DNA from: Bacteroidales bacterium
Lineage (GTDB): Bacteria; Bacteroidota; Bacteroidia; Bacteroidales; Lentimicrobiaceae
Assembly (NCBI GenBank): GCA_022837485.1
Contig: JALHHH010000031.1
Location: 1 to 27,019 of the forward strand
Length of the DNA: 27,019 nucleotides
Direction of reading: 5' to 3'
Of this stretch, positions 8,090 through 15,598 are shown piece after piece. The position numbers were made by a program, and so were the translations under genes. The number at the start of each line of letters is the position of its first letter. The stretch's first letter is position 1. The notes beneath the pieces were generated by a model. That model saw only the letters and a list, made by a program, of their open reading frames with translations, had not been told where the DNA came from and made no database searches.

Positions 8090-8956
8090 TCAGATCAGGG
8101 CAGAACGCAGATGGTCGATTTCCGGGATGCGCTCGGATTCTCCGGTAGCGGAAAACAGGTATGAAAGCAGTTCGAACAGCTTGCCGATGATTACTTTGGG
8201 AGATACCGGTATGTAATATTCATCGGAATGCGGAATTTTTAACCTCCGTAGCAGACTTGCTATTTCGTTTCGCGTAAAAATGTGACCACGGTTTTCCGGA
8301 TTGATATAGAAAATGGCCCGGTCTGCATTGCTGTCGTCCTCTTCTGTCCATGCCATTACGTAACGTTCTCCCGGAAGTAATATGCTCTGCACCGGCAGAT
8401 CAAGGCTGCGGGCAATAATCGTATATAAAATGCCGACAGAAATGGCATAGCCGGTACGCGTATCCATAAGGTTGTTTAAAAACAGGTACCTGGGTTCGGT
8501 AGTTTGCCTCGATGGAAGCTGGAAGTGGTTGATGTCGAAGAAGATATGATTTAGTACGCGAACTTTCTCCAGGGCGGTCAGATTGCTGTTGAGTTCCAGC
8601 CAGGTGTCGCGCTTTATTGTTTGAATTTGTGTTCTGATCTCGTCTGTATCCATATTAGGATACTGATACCTGGTAAAAAGCAGATATCCTTCGAGCAGGT
8701 TGCCGGATCTGAAGTGAGCCCAGTTGGTAAGTTCCAGGTAAAGCTGGTTAAACTGAATGCTGTGAATTATATCTTCAATGCGTTTTTGCAGTGTGGCATC
8801 GAACGTCTGTTCCCATGCACTCTCCAGCATAGGCACGGCTTGTGCTCCATAAGCAAAAATACGGTCACGTATCCTTGAAAAGGACGTTTGGTCGGGCTCA
8901 TCCAAAAGGCTGATAAGTGCCTGAAGTTGCGGGTCCATACCTGTTTTTTGCTCCAT
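8090..8956 (-). CDS. SirB1-like transglutaminase-fold protein
   Basis: A 288-residue cytoplasmic protein (no signal peptide) of the SirB1 / transglutaminase-like core 2 family. The recognisable core runs from LFLNNLMDTRTGYAISVG to LLPGERYVMAW (about residues 155-205 from the ATG). It corresponds to the F-L-N...R-G-x-P-I-S-x...G-L-P-G-H segment of SirB1 proteins, although the His of that last motif is replaced here (PGER). No catalytic Cys is apparent in the conserved position, as in many family members, so enzymatic activity is unproven. The frame could be extended to a TTG at 8992, but the ATG at 8956 is preceded by AAGGAG at a 9-nt spacing and is preferred. The function is unknown; its neighbours give no clear hint. 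Confidence 0.75.
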   Translation of the reverse strand: MEQKTGMDPQLQALISLLDEPDQTSFSRIRDRIFAYGAQAVPMLESAWEQTFDATLQKRIEDIIHSIQFNQLYLELTNWAHFRSGNLLEGYLLFTRYQYPNMDTDEIRTQIQTIKRDTWLELNSNLTALEKVRVLNHIFFDINHFQLPSRQTTEPRYLFLNNLMDTRTGYAISVGILYTIIARSLDLPVQSILLPGERYVMAWTEEDDSNADRAIFYINPENRGHIFTRNEIASLLRRLKIPHSDEYYIPVSPKVIIGKLFELLSYLFSATGESERIPEIDHLRSALI

Positions 8957-9080
8957 AACTGTATGCTCCTTACTCCGTACAAAGGTCGGCAATAATTTGA
9001 TTTTCAGGCCCCGGAATTATTAACAATCCTCTGACTAAGTCTGGTAGTCAGCGAATTACTAATGTATAAAAAGTTTCGGA

Positions 9081-9959
9081 TCAGGACAGCAACAAAAGTT
9101 CTTCAAGGATGTCGTTTATAAGTTTTTCGATTACCGGATGATAGTCCTTGCTGGCTGTGCGTGCTGGCCTGTTGGCAATGATGGCACACACGGTAAGGGT
9201 ATTGTGCTCAAGCAGGTTCCCAAGTCCGTAAAGGGCGGATGTTTCCATTTCGAAGTTGGCGATTCTGTGCCCTCCGTAGGAAAAACGGGCAAGCGCACCA
9301 TTAAGATCGGGGTGGGTTGTTTTAAGCCGCAGTTCGCGTCCCTGGGGTCCGTAAAAACCCGGGGCAGTGGCAGTCATGCCTTTCCCAAACCTTCGTCCCA
9401 CCGTATTGAGCAAACTTTCGGATGCCGCAGCAACGTAAGGGGTAGGTAAGGTGCTGTCCCAGTCCGTTTGCCGGATGAATTCTTCCGTAAGCTCTTTGTC
9501 AATGGCTAAATGCGAGTCTCTGTAATAATAAAGCATTCCATCTAAACCAATGCCATGTGTGGAAGCAATGGCGGTTTCAACGGGGATATCGGCCTGCAGT
9601 GCTCCGGAAGTGCCAAGACGAATGATATTTAGTGCAGTATGCTTCAATTTGGGTTCGCGCAGCTCAAAATCGATGTTGAACAGTGCGTCCATCTCATTGA
9701 TTACTATATCAATGTTATCGGTTCCCATGCCCGTTGAAAGTACAGAAATTCGTTTGTTGCCGATGGTTCCGGTATGCGTAAGAATTTCGCGGTTCTGGCG
9801 GGTAAGTTCTATGCGGTCAAATTTTGCCGAAACGGCAGCAACACGTCCGGGATCTCCTACGATAATAATGTCTTGAGCAAGCTCTCCCGGTTTTAGTCTG
9901 AGGTGGTAAATGCTTCCGTCGGGATTTATTAACAGCTCCGATGCGCCAATTGTAGCCAT
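9081..9959 (-). CDS. Uridine phosphorylase-like nucleoside phosphorylase
   Basis: A 292-residue member of the PNP/UDP phosphorylase family, which splits nucleosides with phosphate into a base and ribose-1-phosphate in nucleoside salvage. The phosphate-binding loop GDPGR is at residues 35-39 and the second phosphate-binding region RLGTSGA is at about 114-120. GFYGPQGRE (residues 201-209) retains Gln206 and Arg208, matching the uracil-reading Gln/Arg of E. coli Udp, and FEMET (residues 236-240) matches the ribose-binding Met-Glu segment. These residues favour uridine over purine nucleosides. The length is about 40 residues more than E. coli Udp, as is common in Bacteroidota. Its start is separated by about 206 bp from the divergent universal stress gene. 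Confidence 0.9.
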   Translation of the reverse strand: MATIGASELLINPDGSIYHLRLKPGELAQDIIIVGDPGRVAAVSAKFDRIELTRQNREILTHTGTIGNKRISVLSTGMGTDNIDIVINEMDALFNIDFELREPKLKHTALNIIRLGTSGALQADIPVETAIASTHGIGLDGMLYYYRDSHLAIDKELTEEFIRQTDWDSTLPTPYVAAASESLLNTVGRRFGKGMTATAPGFYGPQGRELRLKTTHPDLNGALARFSYGGHRIANFEMETSALYGLGNLLEHNTLTVCAIIANRPARTASKDYHPVIEKLINDILEELLLLS

Positions 9960-10165
9960 AATTTAGTATGTTTGTTAAATAAAAGCGAGGCTGAGTATGA
10001 CATGTTTTCAGCCTGCAGATACACAAAGGGTAAGCTTATTTATTTCTAATCTGTTGAGGTTATTGTCGGTTTATTGCGGAGAACCTTCAAAGGGTTCCGG
10101 CGGAAAAAACATTCCGGCGTTTAAACCGGCTCCTGCACGCAAAGGTAGCGAATAAATTTATTGTC
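9960..10165. other. Divergent intergenic region between uridine phosphorylase and universal stress genes
   Basis: This 206-bp stretch is the longest gene-free interval in the window. I see no ORF or RNA gene in it. It contains a TATGTTTG box on the plus strand at 9967-9974, which lies far from the usp start and has no well-spaced -33 partner. A minus-strand TACCCTTTG at 10030-10022 has one base too many for a canonical -7 box. A weak inverted repeat GAACC...GGTTC spans 10081-10097. Promoters for both genes should be here but I cannot place them with confidence. Confidence 0.4.
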
Positions 10166-11047
10166 ATGAATAACATACTGGTACCATACGACTTTGATCC
10201 GCAGAGTGATCTTGCATTTGAACAGGCCATTCATCTGGCAAGACATACGCACAGCGGAATAACACTGCTTTACGTTCACGAAACGCATGGAATCCTGAGT
10301 GGTCTTTTCAGCAGCGAGCAGCGCGAAGAGATGCTGGAAAGAATCAGCGACCAGATGGATGCCGTTGCGGCTAAAATGTCGTTTCGCTCAGGCATCGACA
10401 TCAATGTGAGACTTGAAACGGGCAGAATTTATACCGTTATTGTGGATGTTGCCAGCGAGATGCAGGCTGAGTTTATCGTAATGGGAACACGCAGCTTTGA
10501 ACCTGAGCCGGCCGGCGGCATCCGAATGGCGGGAGCCAATGCCTCCAGGGTTATTCGGTCGGCCCGCTGCCCTGTGATAACTATAGGTGGCAAAACCCAC
10601 TACGATGGTTGTCGCACCATCCTGCTGCCCGTGGAGCTGAACAGGGAAAGTACGCAAAAAATCAAATGGGCCATTCGCCTGGCCGCAATCTACGGGGCAA
10701 GGGTCAGGGTGGTTGCTACCCACGAACCCGATAAGTCCGGAAGGATTAAAGAGCGCCTTGCAAAACAGGTATCTGCTGTTCGCGATCAGATATCAAAAGC
10801 AGGTATCCCCGGTGAAGCCGATCTTCTGGAAGTGAGACAGGGAGAGAAAACCGCCGTACCCACCCTGCTCGATTATGCTGAAAAAAAAGGAGATGTTGAC
10901 CTGATCGTGATAATGACCCAGCAGGAATCGGCAATCGTCGAGTTCTTTATCGATTCCATGGCGCAGGAAATGATCCGCAGATCCGAAATTCCGGTCATGT
11001 CGGTGGTGCCTAAGGAAATAGTATCGCCATCCGGCATGGAAAGCTGA
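10166..11047 (+). CDS. Tandem universal stress protein (two UspA domains)
   Basis: A 293-residue cytoplasmic protein made of two UspA-type alpha/beta domains, residues 1-142 (starting NNILVPYDF) and about 150-290 (CRTILLPVEL). Each ends in the usual final strand, CPVITIGG and IPVMSVVP. The first domain keeps part of the ATP-binding loop (MGTR...GG...GANASRVI, about residues 108-130). The second has MTQQESAIVEF in that place and lacks the glycines, so probably only one nucleotide site remains. Such tandem Usp proteins are thought to sense energy or stress state by ATP/AMP binding. It lies upstream of a small anchored protein and a DUF389 gene on the same strand, with its own separation of 83 bp. 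Confidence 0.92.
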   Translation: MNNILVPYDFDPQSDLAFEQAIHLARHTHSGITLLYVHETHGILSGLFSSEQREEMLERISDQMDAVAAKMSFRSGIDINVRLETGRIYTVIVDVASEMQAEFIVMGTRSFEPEPAGGIRMAGANASRVIRSARCPVITIGGKTHYDGCRTILLPVELNRESTQKIKWAIRLAAIYGARVRVVATHEPDKSGRIKERLAKQVSAVRDQISKAGIPGEADLLEVRQGEKTAVPTLLDYAEKKGDVDLIVIMTQQESAIVEFFIDSMAQEMIRRSEIPVMSVVPKEIVSPSGMES

Positions 11048-11055
11048 TTTTATCA

Positions 11056-11063
11056 TAAATTTG
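11056..11063 (+). promoter_or_regulatory. Bacteroidota -7 box before the anchored protein / DUF389 pair
   Basis: TAAATTTG matches TAnnTTTG exactly and lies 67 bp upstream of the ATG at 11131, just after the usp stop. No TTTG is found at the ideal -33 distance. It would give the downstream pair its own transcript. Confidence 0.4.
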
Positions 11064-11130
11064 TTATACAGTAAGCCCGGATATCGTAATTTTCAGACTG
11101 AAACCGGATAATAATTTAAACAACAGCGTT

Positions 11131-11547
11131 ATGAAGAAGAAATGGGGAGTTATAATCGGCTTTGTTATCGTTGCCGTTCTGGCTGCTTTTCTTTGGTGGA
11201 GGTATTACTTCGTTTTTGGGGAAGGCGTAAAAGCTGGTACTCTAAACTTTTTTGTACGAAAAGGATACGTTTTTAAAACCTGGGAAGGCAGGCTTATTCA
11301 GGAAGGATTTCGTACACAAACACCAGGTGCTCTGCAGAGCAATGAGTTTGAGTTTTCGGTGGTCAACGACAGCATCGCACGCGTGCTCGAACGCAATGGA
11401 GGAAAATTCGTTGAGCTGCGCTACAAGGAATATCTGAAACCGCTTCCCTGGCGCGGAATGAGTAACTATGTGGTAGTCGAAATACTGAATGTTGAATCCC
11501 ACACGGTTAAACCCAACGACATTCCCTATCAATTGCAAGGTAATTAA
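11131..11547 (+). CDS. Small membrane-anchored protein, function unknown
   Basis: A 138-residue protein with a short basic N-terminus (MKKKWG) and one hydrophobic helix at about residues 6-25, followed by a soluble domain that should face the periplasm. The domain begins GEGVKAGTLNFFVRKGYVFKT and continues through TWEGRLIQEGF and a FEFSV strand. This general pattern recurs in Bacteroidota proteins, some of which I recall carrying doubtful enzyme names; I see no catalytic motif to support an enzyme role. It ends 11 bp before the DUF389 gene, so the two are almost certainly translated from one mRNA. I do not know its function. Confidence 0.75.
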   Translation: MKKKWGVIIGFVIVAVLAAFLWWRYYFVFGEGVKAGTLNFFVRKGYVFKTWEGRLIQEGFRTQTPGALQSNEFEFSVVNDSIARVLERNGGKFVELRYKEYLKPLPWRGMSNYVVVEILNVESHTVKPNDIPYQLQGN

Positions 11548-11558
11548 TCTGGCATTCT

Positions 11559-12875
11559 ATGAACCTGATCAGAGAACTACTGCACTACCTTAATCTGGAA
11601 AATGAAGTTGAAGACTTTGAGAAAATTCAGCAGTCCATTGAAAAGGACTTAATTTTTAAAGGTACAAATCTCTGGATTCTAATTTTTGCCATCATCATTG
11701 CATCCGTCGGGCTGAATATGAATTCAACCGCTGTGATTATTGGCGCTATGCTCATTTCCCCGCTAATGGGTCCGATCAATGGCATAGGATACAGTCTGGC
11801 AACCTATAATTTTCCGCTGTTTAAGACCGCAATAAAAAATTACGGTTTTGCCGTAATTGCCGGACTGGCGGCCTCTACCGGGTATTTTGCGCTCAGCCCG
11901 GTTTCAACCGCCCATTCCGAGCTTCTGGCACGCACCAGTCCGACAATATACGATGTACTGATTGCCATGTTCGGCGGACTGGCAGGTATGGTTGCCATCA
12001 GCAGCCGGCAGAAAGGAAACGTAATACCAGGCGTGGCCATTGCTACCGCCCTTATGCCTCCGCTTTGTACTGCGGGATACGGACTTGCAACTGCCCAGCT
12101 GCAGTTCTTTTTCGGAGCTTTTTATTTGTTTACGATTAATACCGTTTTTATTGCACTCGCTGCCGTTCTGATCTCGCAAGTGCTGAAGTTCCCGATTACT
12201 ACTCTTGTGGATGAGGGCAGAAAAAAGCACGTTAATCGCTGGATCTCTTTTGTTATTGCCATAACCATTATTCCAAGTATATATTTTGGATATATGCTTG
12301 TGCAGCGTGAACAGTTTACGGAAAACGTTGCACGCTTTACCCGGAATGTTAGTGTGTTTGAAGGCAGCTATCTGCTCCGGTCCGAAAGCAATCCCTCAAC
12401 CCGTGAAATCCGGATGGTTTATGGAGGAAGCACTCTTACCAAAACACACAAAGAGCGGCTTACCGAAGTTGCAAAAGATTTTAATCTTGAAAAAGCTTCG
12501 CTTGTTATAAGCCAGGGATTTTCACTCGATGCCTCCGAACGCACCGAGCTCGACCAACTGAAAATGGAAATCAACAGGCTGGGTATTGAACTCGAAAAAT
12601 GTCAGAAACAGAAGGACAGCCTTATAAAACAACCGGAAACCGGTGAAGCACTGCTGAAAGAACTGAATGCCCTGAATCCGGATATTCTATCGTGCTCGTT
12701 CTCCGGAACCATTCGCTATTCTATTGATGGAAAGCCCGATACAGGAATCCGGCAGGTTATTCTTTCCACCCGGAGGGGAACTTTAAAGACTGGGGAGAAA
12801 GACCGGATCAATGCCTGGCTTCAGCAGCGACTGGGAACGGAGAAAATCCGGGTGTTTTATGAGGAGATACCTTAG
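11559..12875 (+). CDS. DUF389 / TIGR00341-family membrane protein with C-terminal coiled coil
   Basis: A 438-residue integral inner-membrane protein. After a short amphipathic N-terminus come about six to seven hydrophobic segments between residues 35 and 250. They include the family-typical AVIIGAMLISPLMGPI, MFGGLAGMVAISS and GVAIATALMPPLCTAGYGLA. These glycine- and proline-rich helices define DUF389, whose transport or channel role is not established. Beyond the last helix the protein carries a soluble part of about 180 residues. It has a charged, probably coiled-coil stretch (about 322-355) and a small terminal alpha/beta segment ending at IRVFYEEIP. The gene is coupled to the small anchored protein upstream. 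After its stop, 79 bp with no evident terminator separate it from the convergent OstA-like gene. Confidence 0.88.
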   Translation: MNLIRELLHYLNLENEVEDFEKIQQSIEKDLIFKGTNLWILIFAIIIASVGLNMNSTAVIIGAMLISPLMGPINGIGYSLATYNFPLFKTAIKNYGFAVIAGLAASTGYFALSPVSTAHSELLARTSPTIYDVLIAMFGGLAGMVAISSRQKGNVIPGVAIATALMPPLCTAGYGLATAQLQFFFGAFYLFTINTVFIALAAVLISQVLKFPITTLVDEGRKKHVNRWISFVIAITIIPSIYFGYMLVQREQFTENVARFTRNVSVFEGSYLLRSESNPSTREIRMVYGGSTLTKTHKERLTEVAKDFNLEKASLVISQGFSLDASERTELDQLKMEINRLGIELEKCQKQKDSLIKQPETGEALLKELNALNPDILSCSFSGTIRYSIDGKPDTGIRQVILSTRRGTLKTGEKDRINAWLQQRLGTEKIRVFYEEIP

Positions 12876-12954
12876 GCAGAAATTTTTTAACTGATCTTCC
12901 TCCCGAATGTAATTCCGTAGAGTTACCGTTAGAGTGAATTCAGCCTGTGTGTTT

Positions 12955-14454
12955 TTACCAGGTGAAAATATCTTCCCGCCTGACGGGGCGCCTGGATTCC
13001 AGCCACCTGAAATCCTTTAATACCAGCTCAGTCTGATTCAACTCTGCCTCGGGGTGGAGTACAGCCGTCGGTTTTTCTATGTATACGATCTGTTTTATCT
13101 TTTTGTTTTTCAGGCGGATATTCATATTGCTTGAAAACGATTTGTCGATCCCGACCAAGGAGCCATCTTCCTCCCTAAACCAGTAAAGTGTTTCGGCATT
13201 CCCTTTTACTGCTATACGAACCAGTTCGTTATCGGTAAAATAGCCGGTCATCTCCCTCCCCTTAATCTGGTTGAACCCGGCTCCAAGTGTGTCGCGCGAA
13301 ATTATGAACGCACTGTTGTACAAGAACAGTTGTTTAATTTGCTCTTTACCTGTCAGTATATGCATGGAATCGGCTGTAAGCTGGTTTTCGTCCGTCCACA
13401 GTACCGGATTGCCCAGCATCCGCAGGGTGCTGTCGCTGAATTTGTATATAAGCGAGTCCGACATCCCCTGCATGTCGGTACGGTAAAATTTCATACGATA
13501 ATACGCATATACCTCTTTGGTTTTCTGTGCCGAATCGAAGGTGGCTTTCAACGTATCGGCATGCATAAACAGTGTATCGTTGCCGTTGATGAACAGTGCC
13601 TCAGGCTTTTGAGTAATCATGGTGTAACCCAGGGCTTTCCGGTACAACGCATACTGCCCGTATGCAAGTATGTTCTGCACCGTATCGGTTACTACAATAT
13701 TGCCAAAGGCCTCGCCATATCCGTTGGTGCGTTCGTAGTACAGGCTATCTCCCGTAAGGGTCTGATCGCCGTTTCGTACCCAGGCATTTTCGTTGAATTC
13801 CGAGATGTCGGTTTCCGTATTGTACCAGCCGTTTTCGGCATAAATATCGGTTTCTTCCCCCTTTATGGTAGTGGGTCCGCGGAATCGGGCAATTTTATCC
13901 TGGGTATTGTAGTGAAGGGTGTCGCAATCCATAACATAGTCGGGATTAATAAGCAGTACATCCTCCCTGAAGAAAAAATCTTTGGTGTTGGTATGGTAGT
14001 ACCCGCGCCGGCTGTCCAGGGTGTTGCGGCCATTAACAATATGTCCCCCGGTCAGGTAATACGCGATACTGGTATTCCGGTCAAAAATCAGCTTGTCGGT
14101 AGTAAGAGTGGTTTGGTTGTCGATGAGTTTGACGTTGTCAAAAACTTCTGCAATCCGCGTTTCACCGCTGTAATAAATGGAATCGCCATACAGATTCAGG
14201 GTGTCGCTTGCTTTAATATGCACACGGCTGTATGCTTTTATGCTGTTGGTGGCGTTGTTAAGATGTGCCGAGTCGCAATACAGGTAAGCACCTTCGTGCT
14301 CAAAAACGGCATTGCCGAGGATACGCTGAACCCCTTCGCCCAATGCTTTGTTGTATGCCATGATATCTGCCTGCACCAGGCGTATTTTTCGGGTTTGCTG
14401 AGCAGGCAGCACAAACGGAAGAATCAGGAAGAAAAGAAGCATTAAACGGTTCAT
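12955..14454 (-). CDS. OstA/LptA-like periplasmic protein
   Basis: A 499-residue exported protein. Residues 1-19 form a signal peptide (LPFVLPAQQ). The rest is a long series of short beta strands with the OstA/LptA-like repeat pattern: GNAVFEHEGAYLYCDSAHL, then repeated D-S-L/D-T-L and Y-Y motifs such as DSIYYSG, DTLHYN and DSLYYE. LptA-type proteins build a beta-jellyroll bridge that carries lipopolysaccharide across the periplasm, and the Bacteroidota forms are much longer than E. coli LptA. A role in LPS export or outer-membrane assembly is likely by family but not proved here. A good -7 box lies 20 bp upstream of the start. Confidence 0.82.
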   Translation of the reverse strand: MNRLMLLFFLILPFVLPAQQTRKIRLVQADIMAYNKALGEGVQRILGNAVFEHEGAYLYCDSAHLNNATNSIKAYSRVHIKASDTLNLYGDSIYYSGETRIAEVFDNVKLIDNQTTLTTDKLIFDRNTSIAYYLTGGHIVNGRNTLDSRRGYYHTNTKDFFFREDVLLINPDYVMDCDTLHYNTQDKIARFRGPTTIKGEETDIYAENGWYNTETDISEFNENAWVRNGDQTLTGDSLYYERTNGYGEAFGNIVVTDTVQNILAYGQYALYRKALGYTMITQKPEALFINGNDTLFMHADTLKATFDSAQKTKEVYAYYRMKFYRTDMQGMSDSLIYKFSDSTLRMLGNPVLWTDENQLTADSMHILTGKEQIKQLFLYNSAFIISRDTLGAGFNQIKGREMTGYFTDNELVRIAVKGNAETLYWFREEDGSLVGIDKSFSSNMNIRLKNKKIKQIVYIEKPTAVLHPEAELNQTELVLKDFRWLESRRPVRREDIFTW

Positions 14455-14474
14455 CGGGGCAGCGGTTGGAATTG

Positions 14475-14482
14475 CAAAGCTA
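14475..14482 (-). promoter_or_regulatory. Bacteroidota -7 box for the OstA/LptA-like gene
   Basis: Read on the minus strand, 14482 to 14475 is TAGCTTTG, an exact TAnnTTTG match 20 bp before the ATG at 14454. A TTTTG at 14502-14498 is present upstream, but at a 15-bp spacing instead of the usual 19-21, so the -33 element is doubtful. Confidence 0.5.
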
Positions 14483-14541
14483 TGAAATAGTTAAATTCAA
14501 AAATACCGGAGCCCCGGAGTTCGGGCAGCGGGTGCCGGTTT

Positions 14542-15486
14542 TCAGAAAATCGACTTTGAGGTATAGGTTGTAAATAATTCGAGTGCTTTAAAACCTGCCA
14601 GCGAATTTCCGGCAGTATTGAGTCCGGGCGACCACACAGCGATCGACAGCTCTCCCGGCATTACGGCAACGATTCCGCCGCCTACGCCGCTCTTGCCGGG
14701 CAGCCCCACCCTGAAAGCAAACTCACCCCCCTCGTCGTAAAGTCCGCAGGTTTGCATCAGGGCATTGATGCGTTTGGCCTGCCTGAGTCCGCATACAATA
14801 TTGCCGTTTACCGGATCGGTTCCGCCATTGGCAAGGAAAAGGAAAGCACGGGCCAGATCTTTACAGCTCATCGACAAAGAGCATTGATGATAATATACAT
14901 CCAGAACCCGTCCGGGATCGTTGTACAGGTTGCCGTAACTTTTCAGAAAGTGTGCAAGCGCAGCGTTACGATGTCCCGTTTCTTTCTCCGAAAGGGCTAC
15001 CGATTCATCGTAACCTATGGTATTGTTTCCGGCACACGTACGAACAAAACCCCGGAGATCGCGCATGGGATCATGGTTTTCAAGTATGATGCAGTCGGTA
15101 ACTACCAGTGCTCCCGCATTGATGAACGGATTTCTGGGCCTTCCGTGCTCGTATTCAAGCTGCACAAGGCTGTTGAAGGGGTTGCCCGAAGCTTCGCGCC
15201 CAACCCTTTCCCAAAGGGCATCACCAATCCTGTCCATAACCATGGCCAGCGTAAAAACCTTCGAGAGGCTTTGAATGCTGAAGCACTCTGAAGCATCGCC
15301 AGTTGTGAAACATTCACCCCTTACCGTGGCAACGGCTATTCCAAATTTGGATGGAGAAACACCGGCAAGAGCCGGTATATAAGATGCTACTTCCCCCTTA
15401 TCAAGTAACGGGCTTACATCTTCTGCAATACGTTCAATTATTTTCTGATAATCCATAATTCCCGCTTTGACCGTTTTACCCGCCAT
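14542..15486 (-). CDS. glsA: Glutaminase A
   Basis: A 314-residue glutaminase of the serine-dependent, beta-lactamase-fold family, converting glutamine to glutamate and ammonia in the cytoplasm. The catalytic Ser-x-x-Lys is SLSK, Ser73 and Lys76, inside FSIQSLSKVF. The flanking family blocks are PFNSLVQLE, PRNPFINAGALV, and the C-terminal GLPGKSGVGGGI loop. Length and order match E. coli YbaS/YneH. The ATG at 15486 is used, but the ATG ten codons later (15456) aligns better with the E. coli start and is equally possible. The gene is divergent from the large receiver/ATP-grasp gene, with a 112-bp shared upstream region. In E. coli a paralogue supports acid resistance through ammonia; that role is only a possibility here. 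Confidence 0.96.
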   Translation of the reverse strand: MAGKTVKAGIMDYQKIIERIAEDVSPLLDKGEVASYIPALAGVSPSKFGIAVATVRGECFTTGDASECFSIQSLSKVFTLAMVMDRIGDALWERVGREASGNPFNSLVQLEYEHGRPRNPFINAGALVVTDCIILENHDPMRDLRGFVRTCAGNNTIGYDESVALSEKETGHRNAALAHFLKSYGNLYNDPGRVLDVYYHQCSLSMSCKDLARAFLFLANGGTDPVNGNIVCGLRQAKRINALMQTCGLYDEGGEFAFRVGLPGKSGVGGGIVAVMPGELSIAVWSPGLNTAGNSLAGFKALELFTTYTSKSIF

Positions 15487-15551
15487 TAAGGCAGCAATTC
15501 GGGTAGTACAATTAAACTGGTGCCTGAAAAACAGGCATGGAAAGGTGCATG

Positions 15552-15579
15552 CAAAATTAACCGGAATAATCTATTTTTG
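15552..15579. promoter_or_regulatory. Closely spaced divergent -7 boxes for glsA and the receiver/ATP-grasp gene
   Basis: On the minus strand 15559-15552 reads TAATTTTG, and on the plus strand 15572-15579 reads TATTTTTG; both match TAnnTTTG. They lie only 12 bp apart and point away from each other, about 66 bp before the glsA start and 20 bp before the ATG at 15599. Clear TTTG elements at -33 are lacking on both strands. Confidence 0.45.
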
Positions 15580-15598
15580 TGTAAATATCAAGCGAATC

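Noticed and set aside
7952..8164. Small plus-strand ORF after purC
   Set aside because: It runs through the intrinsic terminator and into the 3' end of the SirB1-like gene; the translation has no credible features.
13330..14445. Long plus-strand ORF (371 residues) opposite the OstA/LptA-like gene
   Set aside because: It is antisense to a gene with a signal peptide, family repeats and a promoter. Its translation has no recognisable domain and looks like a shadow of codon bias.
15467..15598. Upstream extension of the ATP-grasp gene to a start at 15467
   Set aside because: It would overlap glsA and cover the divergent promoter region; the added 44 residues do not look like part of the receiver fold. 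The ATG at 15599 follows a -7 box.
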